This document shows positions 50,411 to 61,559 of a stretch of 64,000 nucleotides of DNA, in pieces (within the stretch, counting starts at the first letter, position 1; every line of letters starts with the position of its first letter). The stretch is from Chrysogorgia sp. JL179-B06 (taxonomy: Eukaryota > Cnidaria > Anthozoa > Scleralcyonacea > Chrysogorgiidae), in contig JAYKKM010000121.1 in assembly GCA_035772405.1 (NCBI GenBank), positions 1,861,501 through 1,925,500 of the forward strand. Direction: 5' to 3'. A model generated the notes under the pieces. It was not told the DNA's origin, searched no databases, and saw only the letters and a list, made by a program, of their open reading frames with translations. The translations under genes and the position numbers were made by a program.

Positions 50411-53400
50411 CCTATCAAAAGATGTCTATTGAAGAACAGCCCAATCTCCTGAACAAAGTGACATTTCGTGAGGCACAGACAATGTTTATAGACCATGTTC
50501 GTCGGGTTATTTTTGAAGACCATGAGATCAGGACGCTCCAAGGGTTGCTGCGTGATTATAAAAGCATTGTGGGTACTTATGGCTTCCCAACGTCAGGTGT
50601 CAAATCAAGCTATGTTAAGGAGATATTGTTACGGGAATTCGGAGTGGGGGTAGGTTTCCATGTACGTCTTCAGAAAAATGAGAGCGAGGTTGTCTACAAT
50701 AGCGACGGTGGTGTTTCATACATTGAGGCCACTATCTCTTCACTTGGTATAAGCAATGAACAACTAGTAGAGAATGTGGCGAACAGGCTGAGGAGCGATA
50801 TCAAACAAACAACAATTCCCTGGCCACCACAGGTTGCTGAGCTCGAGCAGGAGGAAAATCTTCCCCCTCTTCTTGTTCAACTTATCTCGTCACTAAAGAA
50901 ACCTGGTCAGGTCGAGTATGATGCCAATGCGTGTGCACTAGCTTCAATGATCACCTACTACGTCACTGGCAGTCCAACAACTACTACAATAAACCTGAGT
51001 ATGAATTTGCACGGTCTTACTCGAAGTAAGGAATTAGTCGATACATTCCACAAATGTGGTGTTGGTATTGGTTATGCATTAGTTCTTCTTTTGCGCGATG
51101 CATGGGCGGTGCATGACATCCAACTCTGCCTGAGTGTCCAAATGAGATCGCAGATAATACGCCTGGTGTTATCGTCGTCGACAACGATGATTTTCGAAAT
51201 GACACATTGACTGGTGGCGATACATCACATCGTACTAACGTTATGTATGTTCAGCCGGTCTCTTGAACATCATGATTCTCAGTCTGGTGAACGTGTTAAA
51301 GATGGTAGAGCCCTAAGATGGTGAACGTGTTAAAGATGGTAGAGCCTTAAGGAGTTAGCGACAGGTATGAAGTCACATGATCGTTACGTTACCCACAAAA
51401 GAGGAGAGCCGACAGTCAGTCATAAAGTGCAGCCTAAAGTTGGGAGTACTGAGCCTCAAAGAAAGCGTTGTGTTATTCACACATTGGTTCGTGCAAATGC
51501 TGCTGGTGAGCAGCCTCCGACTGTTGATCAATAAGTTCCTGGTTTTGCTGGCTTCCAAGCTTTGATCTCAGCCTCCATAGAAAAAAGCAAACCTTACTAC
51601 TTTATGACCTACCCAGATCCTCCCAAAAAGTCAGTTCTCAACGATGTACTGGTTAAGGTGAAGAGCGCAATAGAAAGAAAGCACATGCCATTTGCAGTAG
51701 TTGTCGGTGATCAACCAGTGTACACACTGCTCGTTGAGATCAAGAGCGAGCATGCAGTTAAATTCGAGAAAATCATTCCTCGGTCCCAAAGGTCACAAAG
51801 GGAGTGAGATAGCCGAGGTTTTAGTTGCTGCTGGTGTTATTGCCGATGGTTCTGTTCATCAAGCATTAAGAGGGAAGCATTATAGGCGAGCTCTGCGTTG
51901 CCTAATACTAATGTACGAATCACTCATGCATATCCTTCTAAATCGCGTTCATGAGGGATCACAGCTTGAGGCTTCCACGCTGGCTCGACTTGCCATGCTC
52001 CGTGACTCAAAGACAAACTCCCAACAGTCCCTTGCCATTGCTCACAAGGAACTCGAGAATGATCCTGCCATAGATGCCCTTATCAGCAGTATGTTTTAAA
52101 AGATTGAGAGGACAGACATGGCCTGCTACTGGCTTGACTTTATGACGATGGTCGACAGTTTGATGATGAATGTGTATGCCGTTCAGACGTGCAACTGGGA
52201 AGAGTACCTCACCTACGGGCGCTGGCTTCCACATTTTTGGGCGAGTTCGGGTCACTGTTCACAATCAGGTCAACAGAAAGAAATTGTCTCGAACGCACAC
52301 TGAGTGTGCTCCCACAAGGATGTGCAAGGACGAGCAAGCTGTCCAAGATCTCATTTCGTGCATCAAGGAGTTTGATTGCTTCCCTTTTGACCTGGCATCA
52401 CCGAATCTGCGAACCTTGCAATCCGCAATTCCCGCTCCAACCGATATGATCCGCAATTTCATGACAGCCAAACAAGATGGTGAATCAAAGTTGAAAGAAT
52501 TCATGGATGAACGTGTTTATTCAAAGAAAAAGTCTCTACATGATCGTATCAAACGTCACTCCCGTCTCACTTTCGCAAAAGCTCCAGCTAGCAAACCTGG
52601 CGAAGTCCTTAAAGTGAAACAAGGAGAAATGGAAAACAGAGTCTGTGGCCACAGAGTCTGTGGTCAATCTTGTTGATGTTAGCGGCCTGATTTCGCTCTC
52701 TGATGTCATGAAATACCGCATAACGGAAGAGTGTCTAACACTATTCAATGTTAACGGTACCTTCAGGAAGAACGCTACTATTATCATCTGCATCAATGAC
52801 CCTTACGACCACAGTGAATCTATCAAAGATGACGAGCGCGAGTCGCGTATCCAGGGTCAAGGTCATATACCCAATGTCTATATGAAGTCAACCGACAAGT
52901 TTCCATCAACCCGAGATTTTAAGACCTTTCTGCAGTTCTGGGAATAAGAAGCGTCTCCAGACCTTGGTTAAATCTCAACTACCTAAAGTTGCCCAGTCCA
53001 TCAATCAGGTGCTGCTGTACTCAGTCGGTACAGAATGTGTAAACCTCTCATCTGGTAATGTTCAACAAGACCTGGCCTTCAATCAATGCGAAGCTGACAC
53101 CATCATACTGTCGTTCTATACAGCTCTGAGGGCATCCGGCTACAGTGACCCTGTGGTCATAGATGCAGCGGACACAGATGTGTACATACAGGCAGCTGCC
53201 ATTTCGCATGATGTCGCTGGCGTTATCTGCATAAAGAAAAAGAAGGAACTGTTGTTCTGCAGAGGCATGTGCACGGACGAGGACATCGCCAAATGTCTTA
53301 TCCAATTCCATGTCATGGAAATAATGCAAATAGCTGCTATTTTATTTATTTGATGCAAATAGCTGCTTTTATGGTTATGGCAAAACGACCCTCTATGACA

Positions 53401-53897
53401 AAATGGAAAAGAGCGTTGAGGCCCGTAGAATCTTCTCAGTGTGGGGAGAGCCTTCCTTTGAACGAAGACGTCTTGGAGGACCTCGTATCCTATGGTTTGT
53501 GTATACGGTTTGTGTATGGTGATGTCATACGGTTTGTGTATGGTGATGTCCGCAGTTCATCTCTGGATTTGGCTCGAGCAGCTAAGTGGAAATGTCAAAA
53601 GAATAAATCCCTGATGCGCCTTCCTCCTGACTTTGACAGTCTAAAGCAGCACATTATGCGAGCTAATTACTTGGCTTACATTCAGCGCCACCTTGAGCTA
53701 ATAATTCATCCCTCACCTGTCGGTCATGGCTGGGAACTGGCAAATGGGTGCTGTAAACCAGTGCGACACACACAACCTTCCCCTTACCTTTTCAATCCCT
53801 GTACATCCACAGGTTGGCAATTGTTCGGACTCAGAGGACGAGGCTTCCGACGTGATAGACTACGAGTTGGACACCTCGTCAGATGAATGTGACTGAC
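50411..53897 (+). pseudogene. TTAA-element gene, main part, with PIN/XPG-like nuclease region
   Basis: A large gene in several frames. From 50411: QKMSIEEQPNLLNKVTFREA, GFPTSGVKSSYVKEILLREF, LGISNEQLVENVANRLRSDI, ACALASMITYYVTGSP. After a frame change near 51110: a DNTPGVIVVDNDDF block; then VVGDQPVYTLLVEIKSEH (51660-51780), MACYWLDFMTMVDSLMMNVY (52118), EFDCFPFDLASPNLRTLQSA, GLISLSDVMKYRITEECLTL and FNVNGTFRK. At 52964-53353, NQCEADTIILSF, GYSDPVVIDAADTDVYIQAA and LFCRGM show acidic residues spaced as in PIN/FEN/XPG nucleases. Ends SPVGHGWELANG, then an acidic tail (DSEDEASDVIDYELDTSSDE). The family recurs in cnidarian transposons; its enzymatic role is inference. Confidence 0.55.
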
Positions 53898-54044
53898 TAT
53901 GTGTACATGTATCTTTATGTACAAGATATCTGACATTTGAACATTAAAATTTGTTTTTAATTTGTTTTGATTTTGTTGTTGTTAAGGGTATATTTAATTA
54001 CAAAAATGACCCCAGAAATGGATTCCTCTCAGTCTGCCTCAAAT

Positions 54045-54135
54045 TAATGGAGAAAAAGTATTTTTGACAAAATAATACCGTTTGCTAAAAAAAAGAAATT
54101 TATTAATAATGGCCGCCGGTGCCCATTTTTAGTGC
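54045..54135. repeat. Inner part of the right terminal repeat of the TTAA element
   Basis: The inverted complement (ATGGGCACCGGCGGCCATTA...TTATTTTGTCAAAAATAC) matches 45188-45275 of the left end. Its outer continuation is displaced to 56337-56446. Confidence 0.65.
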
Positions 54136-56336
54136 AAAGTTTTTTAAACTTTGCAGTATGGTGATGAGTGGCGAAAATTCACACGATAGTCAGTGACCGA
54201 TAGTGTTAACACCGGGGGTGGCAACATTATTATTTCGTGGTGTTTTGACTTCAATTTACTTTATTATATGTCTCGAATATATAAGATGTGTCCCCCGGTT
54301 TTATGTTAACATGTTACTGCGCACGCGCGAGCTGAAATTTCGATTTATCGAAATGGCCGACCCAAGGAGCGAACGAGCGATATATTCTTCTCAAAACAGG
54401 GATTTTGTGGACTTACAGTATTAAATATGATGTAGGATAAAGGACTAGTTGTCTGTTAGGGGAAGACGAGCCTGGATATAAAATAAAGGTCTGATATTCA
54501 GGATATTTCTATCACGTTCGGTACAGGGACAGGTAAGCACAGCTAGTCTCTGCCTTTTTATAATAATAATGGAACACAATGGATACAGAATAACGGAACC
54601 TGCGAGATTATTTTGTTATAACTTAGACTCCTGCACTTTTGTAAAGCGGTCTGTAGTTTCGGGTATTTACTTCGTGTTTATATTTGTATGACAGCATTTG
54701 ATTATTTGAAATTTTTATTGTATATTCTTGGGCTTAATTGAATTTTAGAAATATGTTTTGGGTATTGAGCTGTTAAGCAGTTAGCACTAATATGAGTACC
54801 GATATGAGAGCTTGTAATTTATAGAAATTGTCTGCATTACTTTGTTTTGTATGGTTGCGACTATCATATTTTTGGGGCTGTTGTGCACATAAGCACAGTG
54901 TTAGATTGATTCATTTCTGTTGTTGAAACATAATTTTGTTCATTGGCCATTTATTGGCTGTATAATTGTAGCCTTGGAGAAATTTGGTGCTGTTCCAATA
55001 ATATGAATTGTCAAAATTAAGACCATTTGAAACTGCCTGAATAATTATATTAGCCCATGTTCCTTCACTAGAGATATTAATTTTTGTGATGTAATATCAG
55101 GCTATCAATGTTAACCCAGGGTGGGGGAACACTGATGGGATATTGACTGATTGACTTTTTCTGAGACAGGGAATTTGTTTTTTTTAAAAGATCGAGGGAT
55201 GGGATTTTTGACACATACAAATAATTTTCATATTAACTACTTAATTACCAAGACTGAGGTCTTTATGGTGAAATATGTAACCGAGATCTTGCTGTATTGG
55301 CCGAGCAATAGTGGCCAAGGTTTGGTATTTTACTGTAAAGACCAAACAGTCGAGGTTATTGAGTAGTCCATTATATGGCACTTTTTATTACAAAATCAAT
55401 CTTGTATTTCTTGTTCTTTGTACTTCGCTTAATTTAACGTCATCAAAACACTGGACTAGCATTATTTTCTGTTGTTTCTTTCTTTATTGTTCATCGTCAT
55501 TTAATTTATTTTCATAATTTTGCAGCAATAACTTTCTTATTAGGATGTTGTGTTTAATCCCAATAATCATAGGGCATTAGCCCGTGAAATTTTATCCATA
55601 GACATAGTTGATAGTTGTCATAATTTTCTGTCCAACTTATGTTGATAAGTTGGACAGAAAATTATGACAACTATGTCTATGGATAAAATTTCACGGGCTG
55701 ATGCCCTATGATTATTGGGAATAAACACAACATCCTAATAAGAAAGTTATTGCTGCAGCTTTATAAGCAAGCAATCTTTAATCCTGCATTAGCATTAAAC
55801 TTAATTTGTGTCATGCGTTATGCTACTAGTGTTTTATTACTCGCTTTTATTACTAGTGTTTTATTACCTGTTGATTTTTATATAAATTTTGACACACGAA
55901 GACCTTCAATTGAACAGATATTAGAAAAAATAGCATTGCCATGTTTTGGTGTTTACATTAAATTTCGTCTGCGTGTCAGGCGTTCTGCATTGGGGGGAGG
56001 GGAGCTAGCCTGCGTGTAGACGCCTGGTTTTTCTTCGTCTTCATTTCTAGCCCAACTTGCTTCTAAAAGTTTCCCACTTTAAACGAGCGCTGCACAATGC
56101 CTTCAGTGCCTGATTACAGAAATCAATACATTCAAAATTATCCTTTGTAATATAAGACAAGTGAGCGGGTTTTATAATTCCAATATAGCTGTCTAACATG
56201 CATATAGCTATGCCACCAATTGCATACCCATCTCCGCAGGCAATATGCGCGTCAAGCGGGCGTCTTGTTTAATATGATACATAATTCTATAAAACTTTGC
56301 ACTGTCCTTGGGACCTAGTTTATTTTTTGCGCTACA
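54136..56336. other. 2.2-kb insertion splitting the right terminal repeat; no gene
   Basis: Lies between the two halves of the right terminal repeat. A candidate ~100-bp TTAA-bounded unit is at about 54208-54310 (TTAACACCGGGGGTGG to CCCCCGGTTTTATGTTAA), and TTAACCCAGGGTGGGGG recurs near 55110. The long palindrome 55521-55757 is inside. No open frame shows a known motif. Confidence 0.5.
55521..55757. repeat. 237-bp near-perfect palindrome
   Basis: Left arm TGCAGCAATAACTTTCTTAT... and right arm ...AGAAAGTTATTGCTGCA, each about 115 bp, with only a few mismatches and almost no spacer (centre near 55639). Foldback or MITE-dimer-like, non-coding. Confidence 0.85.
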
Positions 56337-56450
56337 GATTGTTGCCCTAATTTTCCAGCCCGACATGGAATCTTATTTTGTGATAAATACCATAAGTAAC
56401 GAAAATCAGTCATAAAACTTTAGTAGCCGGAGGTTGGTCATGGGACTTAG

Positions 56451-57371
56451 TTAAGCCTGTTTGTTTGAATAGTTCCTACATAACCTATTCCACACTGTGC
56501 ATCCAAATACTGAACCATTTCTATCCCTGAATAGTATCTATCACAATAAACATGATAATTCTGATAGAATGGCTGAAGTAAACGGACAACAAGGTTTCCA
56601 GTTATCCCCAAGTTGGCAATTACATTTGCATCGTCACGTGCACCAGTGTACACTTCTGCATTGCAGATGTATCCGTTATCACAATCACATACAAGGTAGG
56701 TCTTTATACCCCACTTGATTGGTTTGTCTTTGATGTACTGTCTAATTGCAAGAGAATTTTTTGTTGGAATCATTCCTTCATCAAGAGACAAATCTTGGTT
56801 CGGGTGATAGTAATGCCGGAACTTCTGTAGAACAACATTGAAGATGGGTCTTGTAGTGTTCAGGTCTGGTCTTGTATATCTTGTCAGTTTTGTCTAAGGT
56901 TGGGTCATCTTCATTTACACAGTGTAAGAAGGACCAGATTGCAAGAAAACGGTCACGAGTGAAGACCTTGTTGAAGCCAGGGGTGATGGTCAGTTCATTG
57001 TCTTTTTGTCTCCAGTACTGTTCATACCTAGGCTTATGCACTAACATTTCGATAGCCACCCTGCATCCAAAGAAAGCTTTCATTTCTTCCATGGTAACAG
57101 GATAAAATGACTTGGCATAGTAATTGTTAGGCTTTGTTGCCTTTACACGTTTAGCTTGATTGTTAGTCTCATCCACTAGGAGTTGCCACAGTACGTTGGG
57201 CCAAAGTAAACTGAGCCAATCCAAGCAGGTATTTTCATCAGAAATCACATTATCAGGAATGTTGTTTGGTCCAGGTGGTTCATTTTTGTCCATTGTTTTC
57301 GAGTGTTTGGATATCCCGGTGGGACACGACCTCGAGTTGTTTATATAACTTCTCAAATGAGGTTTTTGCAT
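56451..57371 (-). pseudogene. piggyBac transposase, N-terminal part
   Basis: Starts near 57292 (MDKNEPPGPNNIPD). PNNYYAKSFYPVTMEEMKAF and FTRDRFLAIWSFLHCVNEDD are typical of the DDE_Tnp_1_7 N-terminal region; a frame change near 56785 leads to MSLDEGMIPTKNSLAI (first catalytic D) and YHVYCDRYYSGIEMVQYL (second D), then GYVGTIQTNRL. Reading stops at the TTAA where the 11.4-kb element is inserted; the remaining C-terminus is at 44368-45072. Dead by insertion plus frameshift. Confidence 0.85.
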
Positions 57372-57435
57372 GCGTAATTAGGATATTTGAGGAAGATCAC
57401 TAGTGATCTTCCTCAAATATCCTAATTACGTATGC
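57368..57435. repeat. 68-bp zero-spacer palindrome
   Basis: GCATGCGTAATTAGGATATT...AATATCCTAATTACGTATGC, symmetric about GATCACTAGTGATC with a single mismatch and no spacer. It lies just upstream of the piggyBac N-terminal part. Confidence 0.85.
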
Positions 57436-57870
57436 CGATCAAATGTATTGTAGTGTTCTAATGTATTGAGACACGGTGTTGTCCAAATGCAATCCCGTGA
57501 CTAGATGGGTCTTTATTATTGGATCATTAGCTCATGAATTATTAAAGAGTTTGAGAATTAGTTTTCTTGAAAGCTAATATTTTGCTTACTATAGCTAAGC
57601 TTAGAGCTTTCCAAAATTTACGAAGAATGATATCATCAATATGTTCCTGCTAGTTGTGTAAATAAATCTGTGCAAAACAAATGTCGACGAAAGATAATAA
57701 ATTTCACAGGTTCGTCTGGTTAAGGTCAGATACCTCTTGGGCCAACAAGATGAACTAGGCCTATGCATGGGCAAAAGCATTGCGGGTTCTGGGTACGAGA
57801 TTGGGCTCGATCCAGCAAATGATGTTTGCAAAGGAGACTGCAGAGCGGCGGGTCTAAAACACAGGTCGCA
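57436..57870. other. No recognisable gene
   Basis: AT-rich flank. TCTAAAACACAGGTCGCAGT at about 57855 is repeated in inverted form near 58065-58100, bracketing the next feature. Confidence 0.4.
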
Positions 57871-57874
57871 GTCA

Positions 57875-58045
57875 CATACACTGCATCCCAGAATTCATCC
57901 TTCTCAACCTGACTTCTTCCAGCCTGCGGCGCATAACCTGAAATCACATTCATCAGACATTCCCCAATCAGCAACTTCACCATCAGACGTTCACTCATGC
58001 GCTTCACACAGCACACAAACAATAGATAACCCTAACGTTTTAAAC
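57875..58045 (-). pseudogene. APE-type endonuclease fragment of an RTE/L1-like LINE
   Basis: Minus-strand RMSERLMVKLLIGECLMNVI, SGYAPQAGRSQVEKDEFWDA is the classic 'GYAPQ.G....EKd.FW' block of the AP-endonuclease domain in RTE-type LINEs (and host craniofacial-development-like proteins derived from them). Only about 57 codons remain, bracketed by inverted TCTAAAACACAGGTC-type sequence. Confidence 0.7.
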
Positions 58046-59171
58046 TATGAAGAGTGATCTGCAACAATGACCTGTGATCTGCATTTTAGACCCGTCCGAC
58101 TGCAGAGCTTCCTGTATAAATGTTATTTTTTTATTATGTAAATAAGGAAGAACCACAGGTCTGAGATTGGCCTGTATTGCACTAACTATTTTTTGGCATA
58201 ACAGATATTAATGTCTGATTGTTTTAAATATTGTAGAAATTGGTACCTGCACTGCCACCCAAGAGAGCAAAAAAACATGCTGAGATGGAAGCATATAAAA
58301 AGATGGTAGAGAACATGGAATTTCCTACAAATTTCCTGCATTTTTCAAGAACTCAACAACACTGTGCCACGACTTTTGGGCCAATAAATCATGACCGGTT
58401 TATCTAGGCTTAAATGAGTAAATTGGACTTGTTGTAGGACTTCCCAAGCTTGTAGATGAAGCAGTTAATCGAAAACTAATTCCAAAGAAACATTCAGAAA
58501 TAGAAAGCAAAAGATTAGTTTATGCAAACTCCCCTCAAACAACATCAACGCCTGTAAATAAAAATAAGTGGTTTTTCCAGTACAGAAACACCAAATAACA
58601 GTCAGCGGAAAAAAAGTAACTCTGGTGAAAGTGATGAGTTTGTATCTTCAGAAGCATCGTCGCCTTCATTATCAAACCTGCGATTATCAGTGAGTGCTAA
58701 CCTATTTTCTTGTCAATATATTTTTCTTAGTGTCTGTACTGTGTTTATCTTTCTTAATGTTAATGTAGCCTTTTTGGTAATCAAAATTCTTGTTGGACAC
58801 ACTCTCCAGTCAATCATAATTGTAAGATTAAATTTCTTACTTGTGTAATTTCTCCGAGGATGATTCTAATACATAAGATTTGATGCACAAATAAATTTTG
58901 TGTAACTTTTACGAATTTTTTTCTAATATCTTGAACGGAATATCTGTAATAATGCCTTGAAAAGCATATCCCGGCCGGATATTAGGCTGGATAATGGGAT
59001 TATCTCACTATCCGGCCAGTATATCCAGCCAGATATGATAATAATCCAGCACCCGGCCCTTACTCATGGTGAAAACTATATTCTTATTGTTCGTAAAATA
59101 TTGCTTCCACCACTCAAGGATAAAATCAATCTCTTTGCACTGCCAGCCCATGTATTAATATCCTCTATAGC
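58046..59171. other. No confident gene; possible small exons
   Basis: At 58240-58330 and 58440-58560 there are short open stretches (for example VPALPPKRAKKHAEMEAYKK and GLPKLVDEAVNRKLIPKKHS) next to AG/GT-like borders. They could be exons of a decayed gene but are not recognised. A TATCCGGCC-rich block is at 58963-59060. Confidence 0.3.
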
Positions 59172-59487
59172 AGTGGTTCCCAAACTGGGGTGTTTGCACC
59201 CCCTAGGGGTGTGAGCAACCACATAAAGACCAAGAAAAATATATATTTTATAAACAGTTTATATTATAGTATATACTTTATAGTTTATAGTATACTTTAT
59301 ACTTCATAGTTTATAGTGCTGAGTTCGTCATTAGTGATTAGTAGTTAGTTGATTAGTGACAAATGTTGGAGTAAAAAATGTTTACTTTAAAGTTTTAACG
59401 AAAATACACGTAATTTTTTTTTGGGGGGTGAAGCGATGAGATTATTGCAGCAGGGGTGTAATGGTGGAGAAAGTTTGGGAACCATAT
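59172..59487. mobile_element. hAT-type MITE (CAGTGGTTCCCAAACT end)
   Basis: Left end CAGTGGTTCCCAAACTGGGG, the classical hAT/Charlie-like terminus; right end AAAGTTTGGGAACCAT is its degenerate inverted partner about 316 bp away. No ORF. An exact 8-bp duplication is not visible. Confidence 0.55.
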
Positions 59488-59751
59488 TATTATGATACAA
59501 TATTAAGATACCAGAATTATTCAAGAAGTGTTTTATCTGGTTATGTATATATTATTATTATAACTAAAAATTTATATTTTCAATTTCAGAATATTCTTAG
59601 TCAATCTCAAAAAATGACAGCCAGTTTGTTGGCTGTTTTTGGTAAGAAGCATCTGTCTGAGTCATAAGTGATGGGCAGGAAACAAGGAGCCATGGAATGT
59701 CGTCCTGCTCTAGACAGTGTCAAGGTCAAACTAATTATAGGTCAGTATCAC

Positions 59752-59824
59752 ACTAATCTCCCTCTCAGCGGCTCTTTGTGTCATCATACCTATGTCGACA
59801 AAGAGCGGCTGCGAGGGAGACTAG
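59752..59824. repeat. Imperfect 28-bp-arm hairpin
   Basis: ACTAATCTCCCTCTCAGCGG...CAAAGAG and CAAAGAGCGGCTGCGAGGGA...CTAGT face each other with a short spacer (centre near 59788). Likely the fused ends of a small MITE. Confidence 0.55.
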
Positions 59825-60917
59825 TATCGCACTCATGGGTGTACATTGTAGTAAATGTTTAAAATAGATTTTTTTGAACAGGCTGAATTTTTACATCCTT
59901 GGCAAGTCTATTCCTTGCAAGTCTGAAGAGCAACATATAAATTTAAAAAAAATTTTGCAATTGCAATAATTTTGTTGAATATAAACAGACCCACTTTTTA
60001 CTTTGATGGTGGCCAGGCCTTTTAATTCCTTTTTATAACTTTTCCTGAACATATTTGTTCAATTACAGTATTTGTCCAATTATTTCATTTAATGCTTGGA
60101 GACCATCTATCCACGGGCCGTTCAAACCCTGCTACAGCTGGGAAGACAACGGACGTTATAATGCTTACTACTTTACATTGCAATACATTTATTTTATGCA
60201 GTTTTGTATTTTTAAATCAAATTGCTTTGCTATATATGATAAGACAATTCTATTATCTGCTCTCGTCACATGTGAACGATGAAGTGCCTCATCTTTCATG
60301 AGCTCATATCTGACTTAAGCTCATAGTGTAATTGTTAAATTCATATCTGTATGTAAATAAATTATTCTCAATATCACTCTTACTTGTTTTTGAGATATTT
60401 TTAGATCATGTCCTGAAGCACTTTCCAAAACTTGCAACAGAGTTTACCATTAAAGTCACAATGGCACAGAAATGTAAAGATGAAAGACGTGTGATGGAGG
60501 CAAGGAGGCTCAAGGCAGAAGAAAAATAGAAACTTAGATGGTTTTACTCAATGCGGGTCTTGACTCCCAATTTGACTGCTATATCATTTGTGTGAATAAT
60601 ATGAAGTTAACGTATTGTCTGCTTTCGAGGGAAATATTTAGCTTTTCCTTCCTGAGATTCTCATTTGTCGAAATTCAAGGGAATACTAAATGTTTGTCGA
60701 GGAAACGGATAGTGTATGTTTTGTCACAACTGAAGTTTCGCCATATTTTATGTTATGTAGATATAAGGAAAGATTAACAACAGGCAAAATAATTTATAAA
60801 ACAGTTTGCATGAATCTGTTATTCTCTAGTATAATTATTATCAATGTATTTAACCTTTTATAAATAAATTTGTCATGCTTAGTTGAAATAGCATTTTAAA
60901 ATAAATCTAAATTGATC
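59825..60917. other. No recognisable gene
   Basis: AT-rich sequence. Short frames at 60055-60301, 60332-60529 and 60538-60777 show no motif; the basic end VMEARRLKAEEK at about 60490-60528 could be a coiled-coil scrap. Nothing else seen. Confidence 0.4.
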
Positions 60918-61030
60918 TCACATGTCAGTCGCATGTGACTCGCATGTGACAACTCACACGCAATGGTTCCAATTTCACATGTGAAGTCTCACATGTGAGA
61001 TTGACTTGTGTTATTTTCGTAAGGGTTATA
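60918..61030 (-). repeat. CACATGTGA-rich MITE-like sequence, second copy
   Basis: Several CACATGTGA/TCACATGTG palindromes end in GTGTTATTTTCGTAAGGG, the inverse of the 38098 terminus. Confidence 0.5.
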
Positions 61031-61559
61031 TGTGGGAACATTTTAATAAAACGTTAAACAAATTTTATGTGATATTATATTATTGTTGAATGTTGGTTTT
61101 CAAGTGTGAATCAATGTTTAAGAATTTCCTTCAGTCCACATTATATATATTGTATTTACAATGAAAAACCTTCTGCAATAAAAGCAAGTGTGTCACAGCC
61201 TTTCGTCGATGTTTTCATCTGAAGTGAACACGATAGTTTTCCTTGTTTTTTTTTTTAAAAATCCCCAAAAGAACAATGAACAGAGGTATAAATATAAAAA
61301 ATTAAAACGCATGTAATTAATTTAGTACATTCTTTGAAATTGACTAATTTGTCGGCCTGGGGGTGGGGCATTTGTTTTGCTTTTTCGTCCCAAGGGTGGG
61401 GCATAGTTCCTTCTTTTTTGCCCTAAAATTTGCACGAAAAAAATTAAAATTTACCAATGCCCGGGTGTTGTCCCGGGGGGATGGTCGCAAATGAATTGAC
61501 TGATGCATAACGTTTAAAAAATATTTACCCTATAAACTTAGTTGTTGGGACTCAACTTC
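61031..61559. other. No recognisable gene
   Basis: Contains GGGTGGGGCAT twice (about 61365 and 61394) and a GCCCGGGTGTTGTCCCGGGG stretch. No coding motifs. Confidence 0.4.

Larger units (their letters stand above)
45077..56450. mobile_element. 11.4-kb TTAA-flanked DNA transposon inserted in piggyBac
   Basis: Left end GTCCCGTGACCAACCTCCGG... (45077-45275) and right end, its inverted counterpart (GTCCCATGACCAACC, ending at 56446 plus four extra bases), are about 90% similar. TTAA lies on both sides (45073-45076, 56451-56454), and the piggyBac ORF resumes across. The right terminal repeat is itself split: its inner part is at about 54045-54135 and its outer part at 56337-56446, with 2.2 kb between. 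The element carries one large gene (45547-46142 plus 50411-53897), interrupted by a Ty3/gypsy element. TTAA targets are used by piggyBac and Kolobok; the large gene is neither, so the superfamily is left open. Confidence 0.75.
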
